Below are positions 26,043 to 34,159 of a stretch of DNA of 64,000 nucleotides, piece after piece. Position 1 is the first letter of the stretch; every line of letters starts with the position of its first letter. Both the position numbers and the translations under genes were made by a program. The notes under the pieces are model-generated. The model had not been told where the DNA came from. It did no database searches and worked only from the letters and a program-made list of their open reading frames with translations. Source of the stretch: CAJCIW01 sp963833965 (GTDB lineage Bacteria; Chlamydiota; Chlamydiia; Chlamydiales; Rhabdochlamydiaceae); the NCBI GenBank assembly GCA_963833965.1, contig CAWHZZ010000003.1, positions 558,001 to 622,000 on the forward strand, read 5' to 3'.

Positions 26043-27664
26043 TAAAGCATCTGGTCCTGAATAACCTCGTCTTGGTTGAGTCCTGCGAAATTCACTTCTC
26101 ACCTGCCTTCAACGTCGTGACAGGAGAAACGGGAGCTGGCAAAACTGCCCTCATCGAGGCCATTGGGTTGGCTCTTGGCAACCGTGCCGATGCAAGCCTA
26201 TTGCGAAAGGGATGCGACAAAGCCTTCGTCGAAGCGGCGTTCGATGTGGATGGATTGGCGGGTGTTAAGGCGATTTTGGAAGAAGCCGGTCTTGGTCTAG
26301 AAGCCGGCGAACTTCTTCTCATCCGCAGGGAAATCGCCAAAGAGGGAAAAAATCGCGCGTTTATCAATTGCCGGACCGTCCCCCTTCCCCTCTTGCAAAA
26401 AATCGGTTTCGAGCTTATCGACCTCATCGGCCAAGGGGCACACCAATCTTTACTTTCCAGCGAAGCCCAAAGGCAGCTTGTCGATCTTTATGGAGGACAT
26501 GAAAAAATACTGAAGACATTCCAAGCTGCTTTTTATAAAGAAAAAGAGCTCGATCGGAAACTTGAAGAATTAAAACAACTCTCTCTCCGTCGAGAAAGAG
26601 ACGAAGAAATTTGGCGCTCACAGCTCGAGGAGATCGAAACGGTCAACCTAAAAAAAGACGAAGAGGAAACTCTCTTCGAAAAACACCAGCGGCTTGCGCA
26701 TGCCCAGGAAATTTGTGAAAAAGTCGACCTCACCGTCAAAGGGCTTTCGGAGGGCGCAATTCCACAGCTTCTGCGCTGCAGCAAAGTCTGCGATTCCCTG
26801 CTAGGCTACGACCGAAAAATGGAGGAGCCTTCGAAATTAATCCACGAAGCGCAAATTTCCCTCTCTGAAGCTTTGCGCTGCCTGCAATCGTATTCTCAGA
26901 ACATCGACAACGACCCTAAAGCCTTCGATTATCTCGAAAACCGTTTGAGCGCGATCACACGCCTAAAGCGTAAATTTGGGCAGACCTTTGAAGAAATTGA
27001 CACTTATGCTTTAAAGCTGAAAACCGAACTGTCCCGCCTTGAAAATCTCAGCGAGGAACTAGAGTCGACCGAAAAATTGCTTGCTGAGGCCAAATCAGCC
27101 ACTAATCAATGCTCTCAAGAGTTGTCTGAGCAACGGAAGCAAACCGCCCTGCGGTTGCAAAAAACGCTCACCTCCCAACTGCAATCCCTCAACATGGCAG
27201 GCGCCGAGGTGACGATTGAAGTTCTTCCACAGCCCCGCAGCCAAACCGGCGACGACTTAATTCAATTCTGGCTAAAGGCCAACACAGGCGAGCACCCTGG
27301 CCTTGTCAAAGAACATTCTAGCGGCGGCGAGCTCTCCCGTTTGTTATTCGCCATGAAGACCATCCTTGCCGAAAAGAACAATACCCCGACATTGATCTTC
27401 GACGAAGTAGACTCCAACGTCGGTGGAAAGACCGCCTCAATCATGGGCGAAAAGCTCCAAGAGCTCGGGAAATACCGCCAAGTCATTTGCATCACCCACT
27501 TCCCGCAAGTTGCCTCAAAAGGCGATACCCATTTTAGCGTTCAGAAATTTGAGGAAGAGGGCCGCACGAAGACAAAAATTACGATTCTTTCAAAGAAGGA
27601 GCGAGAGAAAGAGATATTGCGCATGCTCGGCGCGGACCCGATTCTTTCTCTTAAGAATAGCTGA
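26039..27664 (+). CDS. recN: DNA repair protein RecN
   Basis: SMC-like ATPase in double-strand-break repair. 541 residues. Walker A GETGAGKTALIEA is near residue 31; a long central coiled coil rich in Glu/Lys spans about 150-390; the ABC signature HSSGGELSRLLFA and Walker B TLIFDEVDSNVGG are in the C-terminal half, followed by CITHFPQVAS. Start ATG overlaps rnhC. Its last 14 nt overlap the tail of the convergent AbiEii-like gene, and a decayed copy of its 3' end lies at 29968, beyond the toxin-antitoxin cluster. Confidence 0.94.
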   Translation: MIKHLVLNNLVLVESCEIHFSPAFNVVTGETGAGKTALIEAIGLALGNRADASLLRKGCDKAFVEAAFDVDGLAGVKAILEEAGLGLEAGELLLIRREIAKEGKNRAFINCRTVPLPLLQKIGFELIDLIGQGAHQSLLSSEAQRQLVDLYGGHEKILKTFQAAFYKEKELDRKLEELKQLSLRRERDEEIWRSQLEEIETVNLKKDEEETLFEKHQRLAHAQEICEKVDLTVKGLSEGAIPQLLRCSKVCDSLLGYDRKMEEPSKLIHEAQISLSEALRCLQSYSQNIDNDPKAFDYLENRLSAITRLKRKFGQTFEEIDTYALKLKTELSRLENLSEELESTEKLLAEAKSATNQCSQELSEQRKQTALRLQKTLTSQLQSLNMAGAEVTIEVLPQPRSQTGDDLIQFWLKANTGEHPGLVKEHSSGGELSRLLFAMKTILAEKNNTPTLIFDEVDSNVGGKTASIMGEKLQELGKYRQVICITHFPQVASKGDTHFSVQKFEEEGRTKTKITILSKKEREKEILRMLGADPILSLKNS

Positions 27665-28514
27665 ATTTGGGCAAAAGATCGGAGAAATAGGCTTTAGACC
27701 AGATGTCGAGAACTTCGGGATTTCGCAAGAAATGCACTGTATCTGCTTTAGCTTGGCCGATGTCCAATTTCTCTAATCTTTCCATATATAAATTGGAAAA
27801 AACTTCCTGTGTCAGGGAACCATCGATAAAACCAATCTGTTTTAATCGAGATTCGAGATGGGATAAGTGCAATGGGATTTTTTTTGCCACGAACCAAATC
27901 AAATCGTACCAGTCTCTCCCCTTTGTCCTTCCTTTCCACGTCCTCGCAAGGATTGCGCTCATCTTGCCGGCAAATAAATCTGGCAGAGAATAGCTTTTAA
28001 CGTAATAAAGTCCCGGAACATGCATTTCATTGATTTCTATATCGAATCCTGGTGGCGGATCGGTATCGATTTCCAACTTGATCTTGATATTTTCATCAAG
28101 ATGAACGCTTTGCCTTTCTCGATCGCTGAGTCCAATTCGAATAAAGTTCTCCATTGTATTTCCCTTCAAAAATGCAGACAACACTGCGCTTGTCATCGTC
28201 TTTTCTTTTTTCGAAATAGAAATATCGAATCCATAACTTTGAATATGCATCTCGATCGATTTCAAATAAGGTTCCAATTTGAAATGAGGATCCGGAACAA
28301 GCAAAGAAAAATCGAGGTCCTCGCTAAATCGGTCCAATCGATGCAAAATCCGCAAACAGGTTCCCCCGTAAAAGGCGGCTTTTTCAAAAAACTTCGCCCT
28401 TGCCAGGCCTTCCAAAGCGAGCTCTTGGATAATTTCCTGCAGGGCATTTCTATAGTCATCCTGGGATTTGCAAGAATATTGCTTGAGCCAATTTATGATC
28501 ACTTGATTAATCAT
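27651..28514 (-). CDS. AbiEii/AbiGii-type nucleotidyltransferase toxin
   Basis: 287 residues. The nucleotidyltransferase signature is clear: AAFYGGTCLRILHRLDRFSEDLDFSL (G-[GS]-T plus D-x-D) near residues 47-72, with KLEIDTDPP further on and RDWYDLIWFVAKK in the C-terminal helix bundle. In the AbiE system the toxin transfers nucleotides to cellular targets and aborts phage infection; the antitoxin counteracts without binding it (type IV). It follows the AbiEi-like gene with an 8-nt overlap. Confidence 0.85.
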   Translation of the reverse strand: MINQVIINWLKQYSCKSQDDYRNALQEIIQELALEGLARAKFFEKAAFYGGTCLRILHRLDRFSEDLDFSLLVPDPHFKLEPYLKSIEMHIQSYGFDISISKKEKTMTSAVLSAFLKGNTMENFIRIGLSDRERQSVHLDENIKIKLEIDTDPPPGFDIEINEMHVPGLYYVKSYSLPDLFAGKMSAILARTWKGRTKGRDWYDLIWFVAKKIPLHLSHLESRLKQIGFIDGSLTQEVFSNLYMERLEKLDIGQAKADTVHFLRNPEVLDIWSKAYFSDLLPKFSYS

Positions 28515-29127
28515 AGATCGCCCGAATTAAGATATGAGACATTTTATAGGCATCGAGGATTTGTGTGAGCAATTTTTTATTAAATTTCTTTAAATCCGAT
28601 TGTTCCATGCGGAGATTTTCATAAAGATGTTCCTTCATCTCTTGAACATCTTTTATTTCTTTCTGCTGAGAAAGAAAATCGACCAAAGCCTTCTCAGGCA
28701 AGGCAATTAAATAGCTTCCTTCGCCAGGAAGAGTGATGGATTGAATTCCAATAGGATAAACAGAAAGGGGTCTTGTTTTATAAACAAAATTGGCCATTGG
28801 CGTGGCAAATTTTCTGGACCGATTGAGGCAAATGCTTGTAACTATATAAGACCGTTCCGGAATAAGGCCGTATTTAGATAAAGCGTACTCTAAAGAAAGG
28901 TAAGAAGGGCTATAAACTACATTAGCGAGAATTTCCAAAGGGACGGGCTTGCGTCGATAATTCGGGCCAAAGATGTAGAGGCCTTTTTTGATTCTTATAA
29001 TTTCCTCATTCTTCAAAAGAAGGGTTACTTTATCACGTGGCTTTTTGTATTCCCTCAAATGATGAATAAGCATCTGATAGTCAAAAATCTCCCCTTCCAC
29101 TGCCTTTCGCAAGTCCTGAAGCGACAT
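28507..29127 (-). CDS. AbiEi-like antitoxin / transcriptional regulator
   Basis: 206 residues. An N-terminal winged-helix (REYKKPRDKVTLLLKNEEIIRIKKGLYIFGPNYR) is followed by the AbiEi-type domain with YSPSYLSLEYALSKYGLIPE and LIALPEKALVDFLS. This gene order (regulator then nucleotidyltransferase, overlapping) is that of AbiE loci. GGAGA lies 9 nt before the ATG. Probably represses its own operon. The gene is A+T-richer than recN, consistent with transfer. Confidence 0.82.
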   Translation of the reverse strand: MSLQDLRKAVEGEIFDYQMLIHHLREYKKPRDKVTLLLKNEEIIRIKKGLYIFGPNYRRKPVPLEILANVVYSPSYLSLEYALSKYGLIPERSYIVTSICLNRSRKFATPMANFVYKTRPLSVYPIGIQSITLPGEGSYLIALPEKALVDFLSQQKEIKDVQEMKEHLYENLRMEQSDLKKFNKKLLTQILDAYKMSHILIRAIYD

Positions 29128-29168
29128 AGTTCTTTTCTCCTTCCTTCAACATATCAGGAAAATGCAGG

Positions 29169-29200
29169 TATGTCCAGAAAAAATGGACATAGCTGCTTTG
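29169..29200. repeat. Copy A of a 32-bp direct repeat with internal hairpin
   Basis: Contains GTCCAGAAAA..TGGAC followed by ATAGCTGCTTTG. It matches the sequence at 33116-33147 in the same orientation with about three mismatches. The two copies bracket the BrnT/BrnA-like pair, IS607 and the split gene. Confidence 0.75.
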
Positions 29201-29274
29201 AAGAACTAACGCAAACTCTTTACAATGAATGACTTGAGTTATTGGACAAACAAGATATTTGTATGCATCAATGC

Positions 29275-29565
29275 TCAGAGGGGCAAATGCCCGGCAGCAT
29301 ATTTATGCAAGACACTTGCGATGAGTGTTTGATAAGGCAAGCCTTCATAGGCTGCTATTTGTTTAATACTGATGACGTCGCTGCTCGAAAGACGTATATT
29401 AATTCGCACGTCCTTTCGTAGAGTTTTTTCCGCGGTTTTTCGTGCACGCACTTTTTCTTTTTTAACATCGGCTACGGTTTCCCATTCATCCTTCTCAAAA
29501 GAGGATAAAAGTTCGTTCTCTTCTTCATCGAGCTTTGGGCGGGCAGACTTTCTGTTTTTTTTCAT
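29275..29565 (-). CDS. BrnA/CopG-like antitoxin
   Basis: 96 residues. The first 50 are charged and flexible (toxin-binding part), and the last 45 form a ribbon-helix-helix of the BrnA/CopG antitoxin type: RKDVRINIRLSSSDVISIKQIAAYEGLPYQTLIASVLHKYAAGHL. Its start overlaps the stop of the upstream toxin-like gene by 4 nt, the order usual for BrnT-BrnA pairs. Expected to bind both toxin and promoter. Confidence 0.75.
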   Translation of the reverse strand: MKKNRKSARPKLDEEENELLSSFEKDEWETVADVKKEKVRARKTAEKTLRKDVRINIRLSSSDVISIKQIAAYEGLPYQTLIASVLHKYAAGHLPL

Positions 29566-29855
29566 AATTTCCTCTGGATATATTTTTGCTTTGCTTTCCG
29601 GCTTGGAATAATTGTTTTAAGAAAAATATCGCCATTCACATTAACAATAAATGGAACTAGATATACATATTTTTTTACGTAGATAACATATATTTTTTGA
29701 TTCCCATATTTCTTCTGATTAGGGTGATCAACAATGTCCAAAATTTGATTATTTCCAATGGCAGCGATAATTTCTTCGAAGCTAATACTTCTCTCCTTTA
29801 TCAATGTAAGATTTTTTTCAGGAGAAAAAACATAAATTGGCATCATTCCTCGCAC
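29562..29855 (-). CDS. BrnT-like toxin of a type II toxin-antitoxin pair
   Basis: 97 residues from the GTG at 29855; ATG codons at 29846 and 29843 are equally possible starts. A compact helix plus beta-sheet protein (ISFEEIIAAIGNNQILDIVDHPNQKKYGNQKIYVIYVKKYVYLVPFIV ... FLKTIIPSRKAKQKYI) resembling the BrnT/RelE-related 'SFEEV...D..HP....' toxins, though catalytic residues were not pinned down. Size, order and the 4-nt overlap with the ribbon-helix-helix gene support the toxin role. Confidence 0.65.
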   Translation of the reverse strand: MRGMMPIYVFSPEKNLTLIKERSISFEEIIAAIGNNQILDIVDHPNQKKYGNQKIYVIYVKKYVYLVPFIVNVNGDIFLKTIIPSRKAKQKYIQRKL

Positions 29856-29967
29856 TTAGTCCAAGTATAGCCTAATGTGTGCCTTTTGTCAACAAATTGA
29901 ACACGAGCTGCATTTTAAAATTGAGTAAATTCCTAGTTGTCAATGGTTTCCATATTCATGTTTAAGA

Positions 29968-30008
29968 AGCGAGAGAAAGGATATTGCGTAAGATGACCCG
30001 AATCGATT
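29968..30008. repeat. Decayed copy of the recN 3' end
   Basis: AGCGAGAGAAAG, GATATTGCG and GACCCGA occur here in the same order and strand as at 27600-27643 within recN, with a 1-nt and a 6-nt deletion that break the frame. It lies on the far side of the AbiE and BrnT/BrnA genes. Confidence 0.6.
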
Positions 30009-30061
30009 ATTATCAGTTAAGGGCCGCTCTCCAAAACTTAATCAAACTTGATCATTTCTGA

Positions 30062-31504
30062 TCAAAAGATCAACTTTGGTCGAGAAATATCATTTTCTCG
30101 GTTTAATTTCTTGGTGCTGCGAAGAAGTTCGCTATTTTGCCCCCGCGGTGTCTCATGGACACCACTAGGCAAAATACACCAAGCCCATCGCTCTTTAATA
30201 AAAGCGAGGTCTGAGCCAGACACTAGCGAAGGATTTTCTCCTTCAATTTTTATTGGAAGGTCTCGCAAGACTTTCCTCAGCCCGTTGAATGCAGAATTTT
30301 CATCCCGAATATGAACGGTTTGACATTGGGGACATTGCCATTGTCTTAGAGAAGGAGCAATTCCTCCTTCCATAACATGGAGGCAGCCACTGCACGTACG
30401 AGTTGTTCCTTTTTCCTCAAACTCTAAAAAAGTTTTTCCCGATTTACGAGCTACCCAGGACAGGGTGCTTTTCCAACGCCCGATCAAAGATCGGTTGTTC
30501 ATCGCTCGTCTCATGGAAGTATTGATCCCCTCGCCACTTGGAGTATAGTCTCCGATTGCTACGCAATCGTAGTTTTTAAAGAGGCGATGAGCGCTGGTAA
30601 ACATGAACGTCTTGGTCTGTTCTCGGCGTTTATGTAGAGCACTTTTTAAGGCATCATCGTACTTTTTCCATCGCTTGGAAGGAAGGCAGAACTCTTTTCC
30701 TGTTGGATCTCCTTTTTGATCCAAAACAGCAACTCTTTTAACTTTTCTCTTACAACGATCTCTTTTGCTTTTAATTTCATCGAGGCGTTTATCAAAATTT
30801 TTGAGCCATTTGGGAGCTGCAATCTCAATGGCTTTTCCTTGTGTATCGACGCCATAAGCGAGGTTCTTATGATTTGGATCTAAGGCGAGAATTTTAGAAA
30901 TGGGCTTTAGAGCTGGGAGTTCTTTTTGGATCGTAAAAATGGCGTAATAATTTCCCAGTTCGTAGTTAATCCGAAGATTACGAATGATCTTGTTTTTAAG
31001 AAGATGGGCTTCAGTCAGCCTTAGTATAACGGAACGGCGTTTACGGTCCTCTCCCATGCCGAGAGAGAGAATTAAGGTGTCACCTTCGATCTTGAACCCT
31101 TTATTGGGCTCATCATAAAAGAGAGAAAACCATTTTCTTTTCCAGGAGCGAAATTTTGGCCATCCCATCTTCTTGCCGCGTCGTTTGCCTTTTTTAGACT
31201 TTTGATGGACCTGGATCGCTTCACTTAGCCTTAAAGCAGTGTTTTTCAGTGGGGAAGAATGAACGACTTTTAAAAAGGGATTCTCCCCTTTGATTTTAGG
31301 AAGTTGATTTCGGAGTCCTCTTTCTGTGTAGAGAATTTTGGATGCCTCTGGATTCCCAGAGATAAATTCTCGCTTTAACTGTTGCCCTCTTTCCAGAAGA
31401 TGATTGTATAACCAATTACAAATTCTCGATTGACCGTCAAGTTCGTTTGCGGCTGCAGCATCCACTTCTACTCTCAATCTAAGGACTAAATTCTCTTTAG
31501 ACAT
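30062..31504 (-). CDS. tnpB: TnpB, IS607-associated RNA-guided nuclease
   Basis: 480 residues. RuvC-I Asp is D209 (ILALDPNHKNLAYGVD). The usual RuvC-II Glu position (E in VVIEDL of most TnpB) reads CVAIGDY, with G318. A Glu-rich stretch just before the zinc ribbon (FLEFEEKGTTRTC, E364) aligns with the EVNEAYTTQTC motif of TnpBs whose catalytic Glu has moved. The zinc ribbon has C371, C374, C391, C394, and RuvC-III Asp is D401 (HIRDENSAFN). A guide RNA normally comes from the 3' end of tnpB and the element edge. About 50 residues follow the last motif. The frame is intact. Confidence 0.9.
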   Translation of the reverse strand: MSKENLVLRLRVEVDAAAANELDGQSRICNWLYNHLLERGQQLKREFISGNPEASKILYTERGLRNQLPKIKGENPFLKVVHSSPLKNTALRLSEAIQVHQKSKKGKRRGKKMGWPKFRSWKRKWFSLFYDEPNKGFKIEGDTLILSLGMGEDRKRRSVILRLTEAHLLKNKIIRNLRINYELGNYYAIFTIQKELPALKPISKILALDPNHKNLAYGVDTQGKAIEIAAPKWLKNFDKRLDEIKSKRDRCKRKVKRVAVLDQKGDPTGKEFCLPSKRWKKYDDALKSALHKRREQTKTFMFTSAHRLFKNYDCVAIGDYTPSGEGINTSMRRAMNNRSLIGRWKSTLSWVARKSGKTFLEFEEKGTTRTCSGCLHVMEGGIAPSLRQWQCPQCQTVHIRDENSAFNGLRKVLRDLPIKIEGENPSLVSGSDLAFIKERWAWCILPSGVHETPRGQNSELLRSTKKLNRENDISRPKLIF

Positions 31505-32117
31505 TTGCTACTGCATTTTGAAGATTGGTCATGAGCTGTTTATTCTTATGGCTTCGAGATCCATAAAGCCTTGCAGAAAACACTGTGATAATTTCCAGGA
31601 CATCTTTAGCTAGTTCCTCTTCAAAAGAAGGTTCGTCGCCTTGATTGATGATCACGACTTCGACGTTTTTGACTGCGCATAGAGAGAAAACGAGCTCTGC
31701 TCCAAATCGCAATAGTCGATCTTTATGAGTGAGGACTAAGCGACCGATCTGTCCATTCATAATCTGCTCGAGCAATTGCTTTAAGCCGCGCTTATGATAA
31801 TTCATTCCTGAGCCTAAATCTTTCAGAATTGAGAAAGTCCATCCTTTTGCTGAGCAGTAAATTTCTAGCATATGGATTTGTCTTTGTAAATCTTCTTTTT
31901 GATCATGGCTTGAGACGCGTGCATAAGCTATAGTTGGGCGATCTGTTGGATTATGACTAAGATCTAAAAGGGGTAGTTTAGTGATGTCATAGCGGCGTTG
32001 GCCGCCTTGAGTTCGATGAGTGGGCGCGATTTTTTTCTTTCGTTCCCAACGTCGAAGGGTTTGAGGAGATACACCTAACCTGGAAGCTGCTTCTTGGATG
32101 CTTAAAAACTTATTCAT
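31497..32117 (-). CDS. tnpA: IS607-family TnpA, serine recombinase transposase
   Basis: 206 residues. A MerR-like HTH occupies 1-50 (LSIQEAASRLGVSPQTLRRWERKKKI ... RRYDITKL), followed by a small serine-recombinase domain beginning IAYARVSSHDQKEDLQRQ with the catalytic Ser at 69; the RLVLTHKDRLLRFG and EELAKDVLEIITVFSARLYGSRSHKN segments are typical of IS607. It cuts and joins the element as a circle. Complete frame, so the element may still be active. Confidence 0.93.
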   Translation of the reverse strand: MNKFLSIQEAASRLGVSPQTLRRWERKKKIAPTHRTQGGQRRYDITKLPLLDLSHNPTDRPTIAYARVSSHDQKEDLQRQIHMLEIYCSAKGWTFSILKDLGSGMNYHKRGLKQLLEQIMNGQIGRLVLTHKDRLLRFGAELVFSLCAVKNVEVVIINQGDEPSFEEELAKDVLEIITVFSARLYGSRSHKNKQLMTNLQNAVANV

Positions 32118-32148
32118 GCTGATAATGTATGATCAACTTTGAATAAGT

Positions 32149-33064
32149 TCAAGAGGAACTGTTACAAGCCCCTAAGACATGGGAAGTGGCCTCTTGGCGT
32201 TCTGGATCAGAAGCAGGGATACGCTCATTGAGCCAATTTCTTAAATCATTTTCATAAAACCTCCAGATGCCGCGACTGATTCTGTCGCCATTATCGGAAG
32301 CACCAAAACAGCGGGAGTGCTGTTCGCATTCGGAGAGGACAAAAGGCGAAAGGGCTCCATCTGAGGGTCGCACCTGGCGCGTAAAATAAAATGTTTCAAC
32401 AGAAAGATGATTGTTTGATAATCGTTCAAGAATATTGGGCCGCCGCATCATGGCCTCAAATTTTGCCATGGCATTTCGCTTGAATTGCTGGAGGTTGATA
32501 GGGTGGCTTGTGGGAAATGAGACGACAACATTGCCATTATATACTGCTTCCACTTGAAAGTTATGAAAATTTCTGCTTCAGCATCTTCACTTACGGCCGT
32601 GGTTTTACCATGGCCTTTTTGTTCGTTTCCATCGACCATGTGCTTGCACATGGTCTGCTTCAACAAACAAAAAATTGAAGCGCTGAAATTGAAATTTCCT
32701 ATAACTTTCAAGTGTCAGCAGTATATTCCATGCGGACTAGTAATCGATCGCGAAGCATGTTTCTGGCGCGGTCGCCAAGATGATGGTCAATACTGTTGTT
32801 AATGAAATCATGCCCCTTTTGAACACGTTGTTCGAGTTCTTGAGCAGTGAGATTGGTTCTCGTTGCTGTTGATATAAACAGCGAAGGAAATATTTGTTTT
32901 AACCATTCATAAATTTTAGAGAAAAAAGTCGAAAAACAATTCATTGGTTGAAGAGAGCTGATCGTGTTCAATGGAAGAGGAGCCACATGTGATACGCGAG
33001 GAAGATTAGACAAGAGGGTGGGGGAACTGATAAAAGCTACTGGATTTGTTGGTCTAATACTCAT
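32149..33064 (-). pseudogene. Unrecognised gene (243 codons) split by a MITE
   Basis: The 5' part (33064 to 32726) encodes MSIRPTNPVAFISS... to ...LLVRMEY; the 3' part (32541 to 32149) continues NGNVVVSFPTSHP... and stops next to IS607. Deleting the 182-bp MITE at 32542-32723 with one TA copy rejoins the codons for R-M-E-Y-N-G-N in frame, giving 243 residues. The N-terminus is rich in Ser, Thr, Pro and Asn with a hydrophobic FSKIYEWLKQIFPSLFIS stretch; function is unknown. The truncated 118-residue product could still be made. It follows the M48-like gene in the same direction. Confidence 0.8.
32542..32723 (-). mobile_element. 182-bp MITE, copy 1 (inside a gene)
   Basis: Terminal inverted repeats of about 34 bp begin TACTGCT at both ends and share CACTTGAAAGTTAT; TA direct repeats flank it (32540-32541 and 32724-32725). 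An internal perfect hairpin reads GACCATGTGC-TT-GCACATGGTC. It is identical, in opposite orientation, to 52154-52335. The TA target suggests mobilisation by an IS630/Tc1-mariner-type transposase, not found in this window. Confidence 0.9.
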
Positions 33065-33115
33065 GATTCATCAATTATTTTTTTTTCCTACACGATAATA
33101 CCAAAGAAATGTAAT

Positions 33116-33147
33116 TACGTCCAGAAAATCTGGACATAGCTGCTTTG
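33116..33147. repeat. Copy B of the 32-bp direct repeat
   Basis: ACGTCCAGAAAATCTGGACATAG... pattern with a perfect GTCCAGA/TCTGGAC stem, matching 29169-29200. Here it lies between the split gene and the M48-like gene. Confidence 0.75.
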
Positions 33148-33167
33148 GACAAATGAGATAAAATATT

Positions 33168-34151
33168 TTAATTTTGGAGATTTTTAGCTTGCCATTCTAA
33201 GCAGTATTGAACTCGTGAGCATAAATCGGGATGTTCGAGATCATTTAAATAATTCCCATTTTTGTCAATGGGAAGGGAAGGATCTCTGCTCCTCTCTGCT
33301 AGTAATACTTGACGCATTGTTTCGAAGAGGTAGAATGCCCCATTCGCGTCTTTTAGAACGTTGATAGCTCTCAAATCGCATTTTTTTTCAATTTCACGAC
33401 ATTTTGATAAGCCAAATCGATATAAGGCAATCGTCGCAGTACCCAAGGCAGCTCCAAAGCCAGCAAGACTAAGGCCCACACGAAGGCTAATCAAAGGTGC
33501 AAAAACAAGACCCAATCCGAATAATGAAAGCCCTCCCAAAATTCCTATTTTGGGAACGTATGTCATACGACCAGGGAAATTCCATTGAAAAACACTTTCA
33601 TTTTCTTCAAGCGCATGGCATAACTCATGCCCTATTGTATGCGCTTTTGTTTTTTCAAACAAAATAGGATCCCGTAATAACATTATATAAAGCCGAAGAA
33701 GTCTAAAGTCACCAGGATCTTTTGGCATCTTAGTTAATGGTAAATGATCTTCCGAGTTTTGACTGCAATTTAAAGATTCAATAGAGGAATTTACCCATTG
33801 CACAAATGACCGGAGGAATTGCTCATCATAAAGACGAGGGTCATTAAAATTTTGGATCCTAAAATTAGCAGGTAGATCCGCAGTTTTGAATAAATAAGAA
33901 ACAGGGATTATCAAATCAGAAGTGAAGTAAATGGAATGATCGACAGAATCGTTGGAAACACGGTAACCTTGAGCCAAACGTGCCGTTGAATACAACGAAT
34001 TAAAAACCAATTTGTTTATTTTTATTTCCTGGGATATTTCTTTTTTTAATTCCTTCGATTTTGAGACAAGTTCATGCGCTCTTTGAAGCAGAACAGAGGA
34101 AGGAATCGTGTTGAATTGGTTGGGAACCAATGAAACTGAAGATGTTGACAT
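33168..34151 (-). CDS. M48-like zinc metallopeptidase with membrane hairpin
   Basis: 327 residues. The zinc site is complete for the M48 type: HELCH at 175-179 (GHELCHALEENE) and ExxxD at 255-259 (EKKCDLRA). Between them lies a hydrophobic stretch, about 203-245, long enough for two membrane helices. M48 members (HtpX, Oma1) cleave membrane proteins. The Ser/Thr/Asn-rich N-terminus (MSTSSVSLVPNQFNT) and lack of a signal peptide resemble type III secreted proteins, so a host-membrane target is possible. Located beside the split gene, in an A+T-rich accessory stretch. Confidence 0.7.
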   Translation of the reverse strand: MSTSSVSLVPNQFNTIPSSVLLQRAHELVSKSKELKKEISQEIKINKLVFNSLYSTARLAQGYRVSNDSVDHSIYFTSDLIIPVSYLFKTADLPANFRIQNFNDPRLYDEQFLRSFVQWVNSSIESLNCSQNSEDHLPLTKMPKDPGDFRLLRLYIMLLRDPILFEKTKAHTIGHELCHALEENESVFQWNFPGRMTYVPKIGILGGLSLFGLGLVFAPLISLRVGLSLAGFGAALGTATIALYRFGLSKCREIEKKCDLRAINVLKDANGAFYLFETMRQVLLAERSRDPSLPIDKNGNYLNDLEHPDLCSRVQYCLEWQAKNLQN

Positions 34152-34159
34152 AAAATAAA

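Larger units (their letters stand above)
30010..32145 (-). mobile_element. IS607-family insertion sequence (tnpA + tnpB)
   Basis: A serine-recombinase tnpA overlapping a tnpB by 8 nt defines the family. Ends are approximate because IS607 elements have no terminal inverted repeats and make no target duplication. TGATC-type words are repeated at both edges: the 11-mer GATCAACTTTG at 32131-32141 and at 30068-30078, plus further TGATC copies at 30050-30070, as expected for transposase binding sites. Its left edge abuts the stop codon of the MITE-split gene. Confidence 0.85.

Noticed and set aside
32755..32790. GGTCGCCAAGATG resembling the GCAAAGRCGC repeat
   Set aside because: It is coding sequence of the split gene (GDRARN) and has no second arm.
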